Source: Mesorhizobium sp.
GTDB taxonomy: Bacteria; Pseudomonadota; Alphaproteobacteria; Rhizobiales; Rhizobiaceae
Assembly (NCBI GenBank): GCA_019635735.1
Contig: JAHBYX010000012.1
Location: forward strand, 62,001-126,000
DNA length: 64,000 nucleotides
Reading direction: 5' to 3'
The position numbers and the translations under genes are program-made. Numbering within the stretch: position 1 is the first letter of the stretch; each line of letters starts with the position of its first letter. Positions 24,766 to 32,300 of this stretch are shown in pieces. The notes beneath the pieces are model-generated. The model was not told the origin of the DNA. It did not search any database and saw only the letters and a program-made list of their open reading frames with translations.

Positions 24766-25020
24766 ATGGAAATCCAGGCATCAGGCCCTGTTCATCTTCG
24801 CCGCATCGACCCGTCGCGGAACATGCGGCGCTTCTATGTGCTCGCCATCCAGCCGACCTTGTTCGGGGGCGCCTCGGTCATCCGCAACTGGGGCAGGATC
24901 GGCAGCAACGGCCAGTCGATAATGCAAACCTTCGACAGTGAAGGGGATGCAACGAGCGCCTCCATGCGACTCGAACGCGCCAAGCGCCGCAAGGGATATC
25001 GCGACAGCGAACGTGCCTGA
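24766..25020 (+). CDS. WGR-domain protein
   Basis: A small (84-residue) protein that is nearly only a WGR domain: RRIDPSRNMRRFYVLAIQPTLFGGASVIRNWGRIGSNGQ, ending with RAKRRKGYRD. WGR domains bind nucleic acids and occur next to PARP domains in eukaryotes and alone on many bacterial plasmids. ATG 24766 is chosen as the first Met before the domain; ATG 24694 and 24724 are in frame. It is one of only two plus-strand genes among leftward neighbours. Confidence 0.75.
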   Translation: MEIQASGPVHLRRIDPSRNMRRFYVLAIQPTLFGGASVIRNWGRIGSNGQSIMQTFDSEGDATSASMRLERAKRRKGYRDSERA

Positions 25021-25161
25021 CTTCGGCTCGACGCGGAGAAACGCCCGGAACCAGTCGCTTTTCAGTGGATGCGCGCCGTCGCCCACGCACCGTCCCTACC
25101 GTTGTGGCGAATTCGTTGCCATAGGGAAGGGATTGATCCACCTGAGAGGGGGCCTCCCGAC

Positions 25162-25440
25162 ATGACGACCGCGACCGAGATCGCCGACAAGATCGCAGCA
25201 ACGCAGCACCTGACCAAGGCGCAGGCCAAGACCATCGTCGACAACGTCTTCAAGGAGATCGCGGCCGCGGCCGCGAGCGGGGCCGAGACGAACATTCCGG
25301 GCTTCGGCAAGTTCAAGGTGAAGGCGACGCCGGCGCGCGAGGGCCGCAATCCCGCCACCGGGGGAACGATCAAGATCGCGGCGTCGAAGAAGCTAGCCTT
25401 CGCGCCGGCGAAGGCCGTGAAGGACGCGCTCAACGGCTGA
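25162..25440 (+). CDS. HU-family DNA-binding protein
   Basis: A 92-residue histone-like protein. The family signature GFGKFKVKATPAREGRNPATG with flanking helices (TKAQAKTIVDNVFKEI) and the C-terminal IAASKKLAFAPAKAVKDAL is complete. It bends and compacts DNA; a plasmid-borne HU could assist relaxosome or partition complexes or lower the host cost of the element. Start ATG 25162 follows GAGAGGGGG; the frame is open further upstream without support. Confidence 0.9.
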   Translation: MTTATEIADKIAATQHLTKAQAKTIVDNVFKEIAAAAASGAETNIPGFGKFKVKATPAREGRNPATGGTIKIAASKKLAFAPAKAVKDALNG

Positions 25441-25473
25441 AGCCGCCGCGCGCGTCCGAGGCGCGAGGCCGCC

Positions 25474-25638
25474 CTAGAAGGGCGGCTCGCTGCTGGCGAG
25501 GCCTTCCTGCTCGGCCCAGATCGCTTCGCGATCGGCCAGCGCCATCGCCAGCTCCTCCTCGATCCAGCGCCGCTCGTCGCGGTCGACGGCATTCCGCAGC
25601 TCGGCCCGAAGCTCTTCAATGTGTTGATCGATCGACAT
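25474..25638 (-). CDS. Small helical protein
   Basis: A 54-residue, highly charged helical protein (MSIDQHIEELRAELRN, RDERRWIEEELAMALADREA). AAGGAG lies six bases before ATG 25638; ATG 25644 is in frame but overlaps the ribosome site. Repeat copy C lies 52 bases upstream, as with the other repeat-associated genes. No known family; small regulator or structural protein possible. Confidence 0.65.
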   Translation of the reverse strand: MSIDQHIEELRAELRNAVDRDERRWIEEELAMALADREAIWAEQEGLASSEPPF

Positions 25639-25690
25639 CGTCATCTCCTTGATGTTTGTGAAGGACGACGCCGGCGGCCGTGTCGGGCCG

Positions 25691-25806
25691 GAGGGGTCAA
25701 GGATCGCGTAGCGACCGCCAGCGGCGGCGAGCGGGGGAGCCGATTTTCTGACGACGCCCTGTTCGGGCGGCGGCTGAAAATTGGGGGGACCGCTCGTCCT
25801 TGAGGC
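25691..25806 (-). repeat. Conserved hairpin repeat, copy C
   Basis: Closest match to copy A. On the minus strand: AAGGACGAGCGGTCCCCCC, AATTTTCAGCCGCCGCCCG, GTCGTCAGAAAATCGGC, TCCCCCGCTCGCCGCC, GGCGGTCGCTACGCGATCC. The paired blocks AATTTTCAGCCG and AGAAAATCGGC are retained while the loop between them varies, as expected for a structure under selection. It ends 52 bases before the start of the small gene at 25638. Confidence 0.75.
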
Positions 25807-25923
25807 CTTCGGACCGACACGGCACAATGGGACGATCTGAGCAGACCCCGGTTTCCGGTTGAGCGCCCGGCAAGCCGGGCCCGGGCTCGATGCCCGGGTC
25901 CGGCTTCATCATGTACGCACGTA

Positions 25924-25947
25924 GAGCCCCGCCTTGCGGCGGGGCTC
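25924..25947 (-). terminator. Stem-loop after the DUF736 gene
   Basis: Perfect 10-bp stem, arms GAGCCCCGCC and GGCGGGGCTC with a TTGC loop, starting 13 bases past the DUF736 stop in its direction of transcription. No T-run follows, so termination efficiency is uncertain. A near-identical stem occurs at 26896-26913 after the RelE gene. Confidence 0.5.
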
Positions 25948-25959
25948 CTTCGGTGGGGA

Positions 25960-26280
25960 TCAGGCGTCGCGCTTCTTCGGACGGTTCCAGATCAGGGCGT
26001 ATTCGCCCTCCTTCTCGCTCGGCCACAGCGCCGCCGAAATCGGGGCGATGAAGCTCGGATCGTCCATCTTGACCGAGATGTACTCCTCGCCGTCGTCCGA
26101 GGTCGCCTTCCAGCCGGCGCCGACCTCGACGCCGTTCCCGGCGGTGATGCGGAAGTCCGGGGCGTCGCGGGAGACGCGCTCGATCGGGTTCAGCCGGGCC
26201 TTGAAGCCGACGGTGAGGGTGCGGACGTAGCCTGCGATGCTGTTGTTGCCGTTGGTTGCGAATTCGCCGATGACAGCCAT
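25960..26280 (-). CDS. DUF736 family protein
   Basis: The 106-residue protein begins MAVIGEFATNGNNSIAGYVRTL and contains FRITAGNGVEVGAGWK, EYISVKMDDPSFIAPI and LIWNRPKKRD, the standard DUF736 pattern of rhizobial and other alphaproteobacterial plasmids. Function is unknown; the fold is predicted to be beta-rich. AAAGGAAC precedes the ATG. The frame is open far upstream but that part is non-coding repeat sequence. Confidence 0.88.
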   Translation of the reverse strand: MAVIGEFATNGNNSIAGYVRTLTVGFKARLNPIERVSRDAPDFRITAGNGVEVGAGWKATSDDGEEYISVKMDDPSFIAPISAALWPSEKEGEYALIWNRPKKRDA

Positions 26281-26299
26281 GATAGGTTCCTTTCCGGTT

Positions 26300-26460
26300 T
26301 GCTCGGACCGCGCCCATCGCGGCCTCGATGGCGGTGTAAGGACCGGGGCGATCGGCCCCGCACCCGAAGGGCCGGAATGAAATGGAGGGCGGCCGGAAAC
26401 GGCTATTTTGCTTCGCGATGCAAAGGCGGCGTAGCCGCCGGCGGAAAATAGCCGGGGCCG
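26300..26460 (-). repeat. Second structured upstream element, before DUF736
   Basis: The 5' region of the DUF736 gene resembles that of the ArdC gene (32152-32300): on the minus strand both have CCTCCA-TTC-TTCCGGCCCTTC, GGGTGCG, GCCCCGG and GGCCGCGATGGGCGCGG in the same order. Further upstream here is a perfect 10-bp inverted repeat CGGCTATTTT (26400-26409) / AAAATAGCCG (26445-26454) enclosing GGCGGC/GCCGCC arms, an architecture like copies A-C. Confidence 0.65.
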
Positions 26461-26955
26461 GCCGTTGCGGGAAGACGATCGAGACGAAGTCGGCCTTCGG
26501 TCACACCAGCCCGATCGAGGCCTGCGTCGGGCGCCTCCCGAACCGCAAAGCGGATGGAGCCTGAGCATGGCCCCTTGCTCATCGGTGGCATTCGTCGAGG
26601 ATGCCGACGGCAACGGCATCATCACGGGCCACGCACTCATCACGTCCTGGATGCCTGCCGGGGCCGCTGCCGCCGACGCATCCCATGACAGGCCGCCCGC
26701 CCCAACCCCGCCGGCGTCGAGGGAGACGCCGCAGTCTGAATGGCCTCCAGCAACGGCGTGCCCCACATATCGGACAGGGTCGAGGCGTCTGCTTCGCCGC
26801 GCGTCATACGGCGGCGTGGCCGCGCAAGGGAGCTGGCATCCGACCCCTGGAGCCACCTGAAGAAGCCTGCGGAGGCGCTCCCTTCCGCAAAGGAGCCCCG
26901 CCGCAAGGCGGGGATTCCGGCGCGCCCTGCCGGGCGCGGAAAAGGGCGGGCCGTA
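26461..26955. other. Non-coding or degraded stretch
   Basis: About 500 bases without a convincing gene. A plus-strand frame from 26567 (MAPCSSVAFVEDADGNGIIT...) looks briefly protein-like for some 40 residues and then turns into biased sequence, so it may be a gene relic. The right end holds GC-rich stems, including the one at 26896-26913. Confidence 0.45.
26896..26913 (-). terminator. Stem-loop after the RelE-type toxin gene
   Basis: Perfect 7-bp stem CCCCGCC/GGCGGGG with a GCAA tetraloop, 43 bases past the toxin stop. Another imperfect GC-rich stem (GGCGCGCCC...GGGCGCGG) lies between. No clear T-run. It is the same stem type as 25924-25947. Confidence 0.4.
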
Positions 26956-27249
26956 TCAGCCGTCCGGTAGATCGTCCGGCCATTGCTGGGCGCCGTGCAG
27001 CACGCGCAGGATACGCACCGTCTCGCCGGTCACCTGGTAGGCGGCGACATAGGGCGTCCCGGTGACGACAAGCTCGCGCGTGCTGGCGACGCGGCCCGGC
27101 CGCCCGCTTTCGGGGAAATCGCGAAGGCGTCGCGCCGCCGCCACGATCCGCTCGTCGATGGCGATGGCCGCCGCGGGATTGTGGGCTTCGATATAGGTGA
27201 AGATGCCGTCGCGATCGGAGAGCGCGAAGGCCGACCAGGTGAGCCTCAC
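26956..27249 (-). CDS. RelE/ParE-family toxin
   Basis: The 97-residue toxin (MRLTWSAFALSDRDGIFTYI; AAARRLRDFPESGRPGRV; ELVVTGTPYVAAYQV; VRILRVLHGAQQWP) follows the ParE/RelE plasmid toxin pattern, including the conserved FPxxGRPGR and the LRVLHGAQ end. It would act on translation or on gyrase depending on subfamily. Start is GTG, overlapping the antitoxin stop by four bases, so expression is coupled. Confidence 0.88.
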   Translation of the reverse strand: MRLTWSAFALSDRDGIFTYIEAHNPAAAIAIDERIVAAARRLRDFPESGRPGRVASTRELVVTGTPYVAAYQVTGETVRILRVLHGAQQWPDDLPDG

Positions 27250-27554
27250 GATCCGAGGTCGCCAACCTTGCGCCGCGCGGCGGCGCGCCGCTCGGCGAAA
27301 TGCGCCTCGGCCTCATCGTCGGGAATGTCGGGCCGGCTGTCCTCCAGCGCCTCGCGCACCTTGGCCCGGAACCAGGCGTCGTGGGCCTCGCTGTTCGAGA
27401 GCAGCTCGAGCGGGAGAGCGCCCTCGTTGGCGGTGCGGGTCAGCAGGATGCGCACCGCATCCGAGACGGTGAGCCCCATGTTTTCCAGGACAGCCGATGC
27501 GCGGTCGCGGACATCGGCGTCGATCCGCGTCTGAACCAAGGCGTTTGCAGGCAT
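27246..27554 (-). CDS. RelB/DinJ-family antitoxin
   Basis: The 102-residue antitoxin begins MPANALVQTRIDADVRDRASAVLENMGLTVSDAVRILL, a ribbon-helix-helix domain typical of RelB/DinJ, followed by a flexible toxin-binding tail. GGAGGCGATC precedes ATG 27554. It should repress its own operon and neutralise the toxin, stabilising the element. Confidence 0.88.
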   Translation of the reverse strand: MPANALVQTRIDADVRDRASAVLENMGLTVSDAVRILLTRTANEGALPLELLSNSEAHDAWFRAKVREALEDSRPDIPDDEAEAHFAERRAAARRKVGDLGS

Positions 27555-27641
27555 GATCGCCTCCTTCACGCGCCAATGTAATGCACTTGAATGACGAACG
27601 CCAGCCCGGCTGCGCATGTCACCACCATTCCCTCCGCGCTG

Positions 27642-27905
27642 CTAGAGGCCGAGCGTAAAACGCTCGCGCCAGTGCCTGCCGCGCCAAGCGTTGCGGTCGG
27701 GGCAGAGAGCGAGGTGCAGGTTATACATTGCCTCGCGCCGGGCGGCAGCATGCCAGTCGCCGCCGTTGAAGCCTATGCGCATGGCAAGACGATGAATGCG
27801 CGTGGGCGTCAGGCGGAACCCCATGCTCCTGTAGAGCATGGCGGCGAACCGCACCTCTGTCCTGCGCTCGCGATAGGCGAGCGCGGCAGCTTCGTGGACG
27901 TTCAT
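27642..27905 (-). CDS. Small conserved hypothetical protein
   Basis: The 87-residue product starts at ATG 27905, preceded by AGGAGG with an eight-base spacer: MNVHEAAALAYRERRTEVRF...RIHRLAMRIGFNGGDWHAAARREAMYN. It is basic and helical and may bind nucleic acid. No family name can be given. It lies between the antitoxin and the first PP-loop gene, all on the same strand. Confidence 0.6.
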   Translation of the reverse strand: MNVHEAAALAYRERRTEVRFAAMLYRSMGFRLTPTRIHRLAMRIGFNGGDWHAAARREAMYNLHLALCPDRNAWRGRHWRERFTLGL

Positions 27906-27999
27906 CTGTACAACCTCCTCATTTCCGGTTTCGATCGAAGGCATAGGTGTCGGGCTGTCGCGCCGCCGGCGCGACAGGGGCGGCATGAAATCCGCAGGT

Positions 28000-29073
28000 T
28001 CAAGCGTGGGTGCGAACCCCTCGACGGACACCTTCGTCGAGCAGTTCGGCGTAGCGTGCATGGATTGCCTCACGGTCGAGGCAGCGGGAGCGGAAGCCGA
28101 ACAGGTCCGTCACTCCGCGACGGACCGACGCGAGGGTCTCCGCTTCGCCGTCGGCGAGCATGCGTGTGGGCCAGCCCCGCACGTAGAGCATCGCCGGGGA
28201 TATCCGATCTTCCAGCTCGACCCGCCTGCCCGCGCGAGCCTTGGCGGCCGCCAATCGCCGACGATCCTCTCGGCCGAGAAGTTGGGGCGCGATATCGCCC
28301 AGCCATCGCGCGCCCTGGAACGCGAAGCTGCTGCGGATCTCTAGCGACACCATTCGACGATAGATCTCCCGCGCCTCCCCCTGCCTGGTCGCGGCGATGA
28401 GGTCCGGCAGGCTGGACATGATGCAGAAGCGACAGGACACACGGCTCATGCCGAACTCGCGATAGGCGGGATGCGGCTCCTGACCGTGGCGCGCGATGCA
28501 CGCGAACACCTCGTCCTCGCTCCAGTCCAGGATCGGCCGCCAGTTCCATATGCGGTCATCCCGGCCCTGCTCGACGATCTCCAATCTCGCTCGCCGCCGG
28601 CTTTCAGCCCGCCGCACGCCGGTCACGTTGATGATGGGCTGGGCCGGGAAGCGGCGCTTCAGCATCGCCTCGATCGGATGCGTCTTCATTTCGGAGGTGC
28701 AGAAACGCATCGAGGGCGTGCTCCAGCACGGCACCAGCGTCACCGTGCTGAGGTCCTGATAACGGGTCACGCTGGAGTGCCATCGGCTTTCCCACCTGTC
28801 CATGAGATCACCGCGCTCACGCCGCAGCACGACCAGTTCGACGCCGAGGTGATCCGCAAGCCTGTCGCAGACCGGCAGAGAATCCCGCCACTCGACTGTA
28901 CCGAGGTCGGAATGAACCAGGATGCGCGGCCCGATGTGGCCGGCCCGGTCGAGGTGCTCGAAGACGGAAAGGGCGGCCGCCTGGCTGTCCTTTCCGCCGG
29001 AGACGCCGATCGCGACGGGCGCGCCGTTTGCTATCAGCATCCTGATCCGGGGATTGCTCGCGAGAAGCATCAC
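28000..29073 (-). CDS. PP-loop ATPase, PAPS-reductase-like
   Basis: The 357-residue protein has the PP-loop VSGGKDSQAAALSVF near residues 23-38, then LVHSDLGTVEW, and a cysteine pair region (SCRFCIMSS) as in PAPS-reductase-like proteins. Known members activate substrates by adenylation: sulfate reduction (CysH), DNA phosphorothioation (DndC), tRNA modification. Sulfur assimilation is unlikely on a conjugative element; nucleic-acid modification is more plausible but unproven. Its start overlaps the stop of the gene at 29070-29492. Confidence 0.8.
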   Translation of the reverse strand: MMLLASNPRIRMLIANGAPVAIGVSGGKDSQAAALSVFEHLDRAGHIGPRILVHSDLGTVEWRDSLPVCDRLADHLGVELVVLRRERGDLMDRWESRWHSSVTRYQDLSTVTLVPCWSTPSMRFCTSEMKTHPIEAMLKRRFPAQPIINVTGVRRAESRRRARLEIVEQGRDDRIWNWRPILDWSEDEVFACIARHGQEPHPAYREFGMSRVSCRFCIMSSLPDLIAATRQGEAREIYRRMVSLEIRSSFAFQGARWLGDIAPQLLGREDRRRLAAAKARAGRRVELEDRISPAMLYVRGWPTRMLADGEAETLASVRRGVTDLFGFRSRCLDREAIHARYAELLDEGVRRGVRTHA

Positions 29074-29492
29074 TCGCCCTCCCGTGCTGGGGTGGGCGCA
29101 CGGCCGGGCAAGGGCTCTGGAACGTGCGCGCCCACCTCCGCCTTCGTCGGACGCATCAGCCGATGCAAGTGTCCGGCATAGACGCTGACGACCTTCCAGT
29201 AGAAGGCCATCGGCGCCTTGTTCCGGCGCCAGCTCTGTTGGGCGCGTTCGCGCGCATCCAGCGACAAGTCGTGAAGCAAGGCGGCGAGCACTCGCCGAAC
29301 GTCTGGCGGCAGCGCCATGATCTGTCTGGCCGCGGACAGCCTCAGGAGGGGATTGCGCACCGCCGCGCGCATGGACCGGTCAGGGACAGTGTCCCGGCGT
29401 GGATCGTTTTCGCGGGAGGGGTTGTCGATTGTCTCGGGGTCGAGCGCGCGCGGGATCGCGCCCGCCCGATGGGACGGAGCTGCTCGGGTCAC
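29070..29492 (-). CDS. Hypothetical protein between the two PP-loop genes
   Basis: A 140-residue protein with a disordered N-terminal third and a helical core (LLRLSAARQIMALPPDVRRVLAALLHDLSLDARERAQQSWRRNKAPMAFYWKVVSVY). Start is GTG. It overlaps the downstream PP-loop gene by four bases, so both are probably translated together. No recognised family; the core resembles a small helical adaptor. Confidence 0.6.
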   Translation of the reverse strand: MTRAAPSHRAGAIPRALDPETIDNPSRENDPRRDTVPDRSMRAAVRNPLLRLSAARQIMALPPDVRRVLAALLHDLSLDARERAQQSWRRNKAPMAFYWKVVSVYAGHLHRLMRPTKAEVGAHVPEPLPGRAPTPAREGE

Positions 29493-29558
29493 GGGAGTAT
29501 CCTCTTCTGGAAAATTTGGGGCGGCGATTGCCGCCGGTGAACTGGAGCGTTCTGCCGC

Positions 29559-30662
29559 CTACGCGGCGGCGCGGCTGTCGAACACGTTGTAGTTGCGATG
29601 GAGCTGGTCAGCGAGCGCGAGAAAGCGGGCGCGATCGGTGGCGCCGCGTCTGACGCGGAAGTTCTCGTCGACCACGCCGTTGACCCGCGCCCACTGGTTC
29701 CACGAAAAACTCCGGCCCAGACCGACGGTGGTGGACGTGCTTGGGAATCGGTCGGCCGTGCGAACGAGCTCGTCCCAGGACGCACCGAACTCGATCGCGT
29801 CGAAGCGGCTGTGCCGCCCGGTCAGCGCGTTGCGCTCGAGGACGAGCGCACGTTCGAGCAGGTCGGGATGGTGGGCGGCCAGCCAATACAGTTCCCAGAC
29901 TTTCGACGCCGGGCAGAAGAAGCAGGCCGATTTGAGGGGCACCATGTCCGGGCCGAGGACTTCCGATATGGCGCACACGCAATCGGCCCGGTCCCAGCCG
30001 ATGATCTGGAGCGGATACGAAAAGTCGAAATCCGCGTCCGCGCTCGGCAGGTTGCGGGAGCGTCGAATGTCGGCGCGACCGCAATCATATCCGATGAGCT
30101 TGACGACCCGTTCTCCACGCTGCTGGGCCTCGATCCAGATCGGGTGGGGATCGGCCGCATTCGGCCCGGATTTCGCGCCTTTGATCGCCTGGTCCTGCGG
30201 CTTCTGTTTCCATTTGACGCTGCAGCTCTTCAGGCCAAAGGCCAGGGAGGGCAGCGTCTCGTTGACCATGCAGTTGCCGTAGAGGTCGTCATAGCCGGTC
30301 GACGGCAGCGGGGTCTTCCGGCAAACGGTGATCGGAGGCCAACCCCATTCCGCCAGGATCGCCTGCATCCGGTCGAGATGCGCCATCGTCTCGGGCTTCT
30401 CGGCAACGAGATCGGCGAAGGTGATGATATCGGGACGCAAGCCGGCCAGCTTCAGGACCACAAGCAATCCGGTGGAATCGAAGCCCGCGCCGTAGCAGAC
30501 AGCGAGAAGGCGGCCGGCGAGGACGGCTCTGAGCTGTCGGACCTGTTCGGAGCTTAGCAGCGTGGGCGACCGTCCGGTCGTCCATGCCGGTAGATCGGTG
30601 CGCCCGGTCACGTTTCCGGGCGGTGGTAGGCCACTATGCTGGTAGATGGGGTCGCGGCGCAT
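29559..30662 (-). CDS. Second PP-loop-like protein with altered motif
   Basis: The 367-residue protein has VCYGAGFDSTGLLVVLKLAG where PAPS-reductase-like proteins have SGGxDS, followed by ITFADLVAEKPET, NCMVNETLPSLAFGLKSCSVKWK and a late CFFCPASK. The Asp-Ser/Thr core is kept but the GG is replaced, so nucleotide chemistry may be altered. Cysteines at the late CxxC could bind a metal or act in sulfur transfer. Start overlaps the DUF6884 gene stop (ATGA). The frame is open further upstream only by chance. Confidence 0.75.
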   Translation of the reverse strand: MRRDPIYQHSGLPPPGNVTGRTDLPAWTTGRSPTLLSSEQVRQLRAVLAGRLLAVCYGAGFDSTGLLVVLKLAGLRPDIITFADLVAEKPETMAHLDRMQAILAEWGWPPITVCRKTPLPSTGYDDLYGNCMVNETLPSLAFGLKSCSVKWKQKPQDQAIKGAKSGPNAADPHPIWIEAQQRGERVVKLIGYDCGRADIRRSRNLPSADADFDFSYPLQIIGWDRADCVCAISEVLGPDMVPLKSACFFCPASKVWELYWLAAHHPDLLERALVLERNALTGRHSRFDAIEFGASWDELVRTADRFPSTSTTVGLGRSFSWNQWARVNGVVDENFRVRRGATDRARFLALADQLHRNYNVFDSRAAA

Positions 30663-31210
30663 CAGCGTGTCTCCCCATCGAACTCTTCGAGCCAGGCGCG
30701 CAAGTCGCGGCGCATCATGCCGATCGGACCGTTGATCTCGACGATACGAGCGTCGGGGGTGACCTTGCCGAGTTGCTGAAACTCGCCAACAAGAGCGCGC
30801 ATGATGCGCAGGTAGAGCCAGCCGGCGACAAGGGCGACGTCCGCGATCGGTCGGTCGCCTCTCCTGACCATCCTGGCGATGTGCACGCCGGGATGCTGAC
30901 CTTCCGGCATCACGCGTCGCTGGGTTCTCGGACGCGGCCATCGCATGCCGATACCGCCGGCGATCATGCGGTCGGCAACGTCCTCGGTCATGCGAGCGTC
31001 GTAGTTCTCGATCGGCGAGCTGGCGTCGCGGAACCCGTAGCGAGCGGAAAGAAAGGCGACCCTCGCCTTCCTGCCCTCGGGATCGCAATGGCGCAGCGTG
31101 CGCCAGAGCGGCCCGTCATAGCGCTCGATCGCCGGGATGCGTTCGGAGCCTCCGCGTTTCGTCGCGGAGCAGGCAAGGATGAGCAGGCGGGAGCAAGGGG
31201 GGATGGACAT
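30662..31210 (-). CDS. DUF6884-like protein
   Basis: The 182-residue protein begins MSIPPCSRLLILACSATKRGG and continues with IPAIERYDGPLWRTLR, VAFLSARYGF and SPIENYDARMT, the order of conserved blocks in DUF6884 (a family related in pattern to YaaA-like proteins). The CSATK and SARYG motifs suggest a nucleotide- or nucleic-acid-related enzyme, function unknown. It starts within TAATG at the ArdC stop and overlaps the second PP-loop gene, linking ArdC, DUF6884 and the PP-loop proteins in one operon. Confidence 0.72.
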   Translation of the reverse strand: MSIPPCSRLLILACSATKRGGSERIPAIERYDGPLWRTLRHCDPEGRKARVAFLSARYGFRDASSPIENYDARMTEDVADRMIAGGIGMRWPRPRTQRRVMPEGQHPGVHIARMVRRGDRPIADVALVAGWLYLRIMRALVGEFQQLGKVTPDARIVEINGPIGMMRRDLRAWLEEFDGETR

Positions 31211-32136
31211 TACGCCGCCTCCCGCTCGGTGGCCGCCTGCGGCTGCAGGCCGTGCAGATAGGCGACGGCGCGCTGCGCGTGCGCGGCGGCCTGGAAGATC
31301 GCCTTCCTGTCGCCCTCCAGCACCCGAAGCCAAGACTCGACATAGCTGGCATGGTCGGGCCGCGGCTCCATCTCGGGAACAATGCCGAGATCGGCGCAGA
31401 GGAAACTGGCGCCTATGTCGGCGACCAGCTCCTCGCGGGCGCGTTCGGTCCGGTCCTTGTGGTAGCGGCTGAGGTCGCGGTCGAGCCGATGGCTCGCACC
31501 GGCCCAGTGGACGCATTCATGTCCCAGAACCGCGTAATAGCTCGCGGCATCGCGAAATGTCTCGAACGGTGGCATCTGTACATGGTCGCTGGACGGCGCG
31601 AAGAACGCCTTCATGCCGCCATGTCGGATCACCGCGCCGGTGTTGGTGAAGAAGCGGTCCGCCTCGGCGATGCGCTCGACCGGATCGATGACCGGCTCGG
31701 GTCGGTTGTAATAGTGGTCGGGAAGACCTTCGATCTGGTCGCAGTTGAAGACGGTGTAGGCCTTGAGGAACGGGATGTCCCGTTCGACCTCGCCGCCATG
31801 CGCGTCGACCTCGGTCTTCGTGAATCGGCTGGCATAGACGACGGTCGTGCCGCTCTCGCCCTTGCGGACATGCGCATCAAGCTCGGACGCCTGCCTGAAG
31901 GTCATCCACATCGGCGAGGCAAAACCCCGCGCCATCGCCTCGGACCACAAAAGCAGTACGTTGAGCCCAGTATAGGGCTGGCCGTTGTGACGCAGCGGCC
32001 GCGTCACGCGGCCGCTGGCGTTGCCGGCGCCCCAAGGCTGGACCCACGGGCGGACGCCCTTTTCGAGTTCGGCGACGATGCGTTCGGTGATGCGCGTATA
32101 GACGTTGGCGCGCGGGCCGGATTTTCTGTCGGTCAT
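31210..32136 (-). CDS. ArdC-type antirestriction protein
   Basis: The 308-residue protein has the N-terminal ArdC domain (VYTRITERIVAELEKGVRPW, LRHNGQPYTGLNVLLLW), which binds single-stranded DNA, and a C-terminal zincin-type metallopeptidase domain with HECVH (206-210) and a downstream EELVADIGASFL providing the third ligand. ArdC proteins protect incoming conjugative DNA from restriction. ATG 32136 follows GGAGGACAAGGAA. A structured element similar to that upstream of DUF736 precedes it. Confidence 0.9.
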   Translation of the reverse strand: MTDRKSGPRANVYTRITERIVAELEKGVRPWVQPWGAGNASGRVTRPLRHNGQPYTGLNVLLLWSEAMARGFASPMWMTFRQASELDAHVRKGESGTTVVYASRFTKTEVDAHGGEVERDIPFLKAYTVFNCDQIEGLPDHYYNRPEPVIDPVERIAEADRFFTNTGAVIRHGGMKAFFAPSSDHVQMPPFETFRDAASYYAVLGHECVHWAGASHRLDRDLSRYHKDRTERAREELVADIGASFLCADLGIVPEMEPRPDHASYVESWLRVLEGDRKAIFQAAAHAQRAVAYLHGLQPQAATEREAA

Positions 32137-32151
32137 TTCCTTGTCCTCCGT

Positions 32152-32300
32152 TTCCGGGCCGCGCCCATCGCGGCCCGTCGCGGAGGTCCGAAGCCGGGGC
32201 AATCAGGAGGGACCGCGCACCCGACCAGGCCCGTCGCATCGCGACGGGCGGGAAGGGCCGGAACGAAGTGGAGGACGGCGAAGCCGTTGCGCGGACCGCC
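32152..32300 (-). repeat. Structured upstream element, before ArdC
   Basis: Similar to the DUF736 upstream region at 26300-26395 (shared CCGCGCCCATCGCGGCC on the plus strand, the GGGGC block, GCGCACCC and GGGCCGGAA-GAA-TGGAGG). Internal palindrome GCCCGTCGC/GCGACGGGC near 32229-32248 forms a stem. It lies in the leader of the ArdC gene and so may control it. Confidence 0.6.

Noticed and set aside
24240..24767. 175-residue minus-strand frame
   Set aside because: Runs through repeat copy B and GC-rich non-coding sequence; composition is not protein-like.
26465..27065. Plus-strand frames left of the RelE gene
   Set aside because: Briefly protein-like around 26567-26700 but without a conserved family or consistent ribosome site; kept only as a possible relic.
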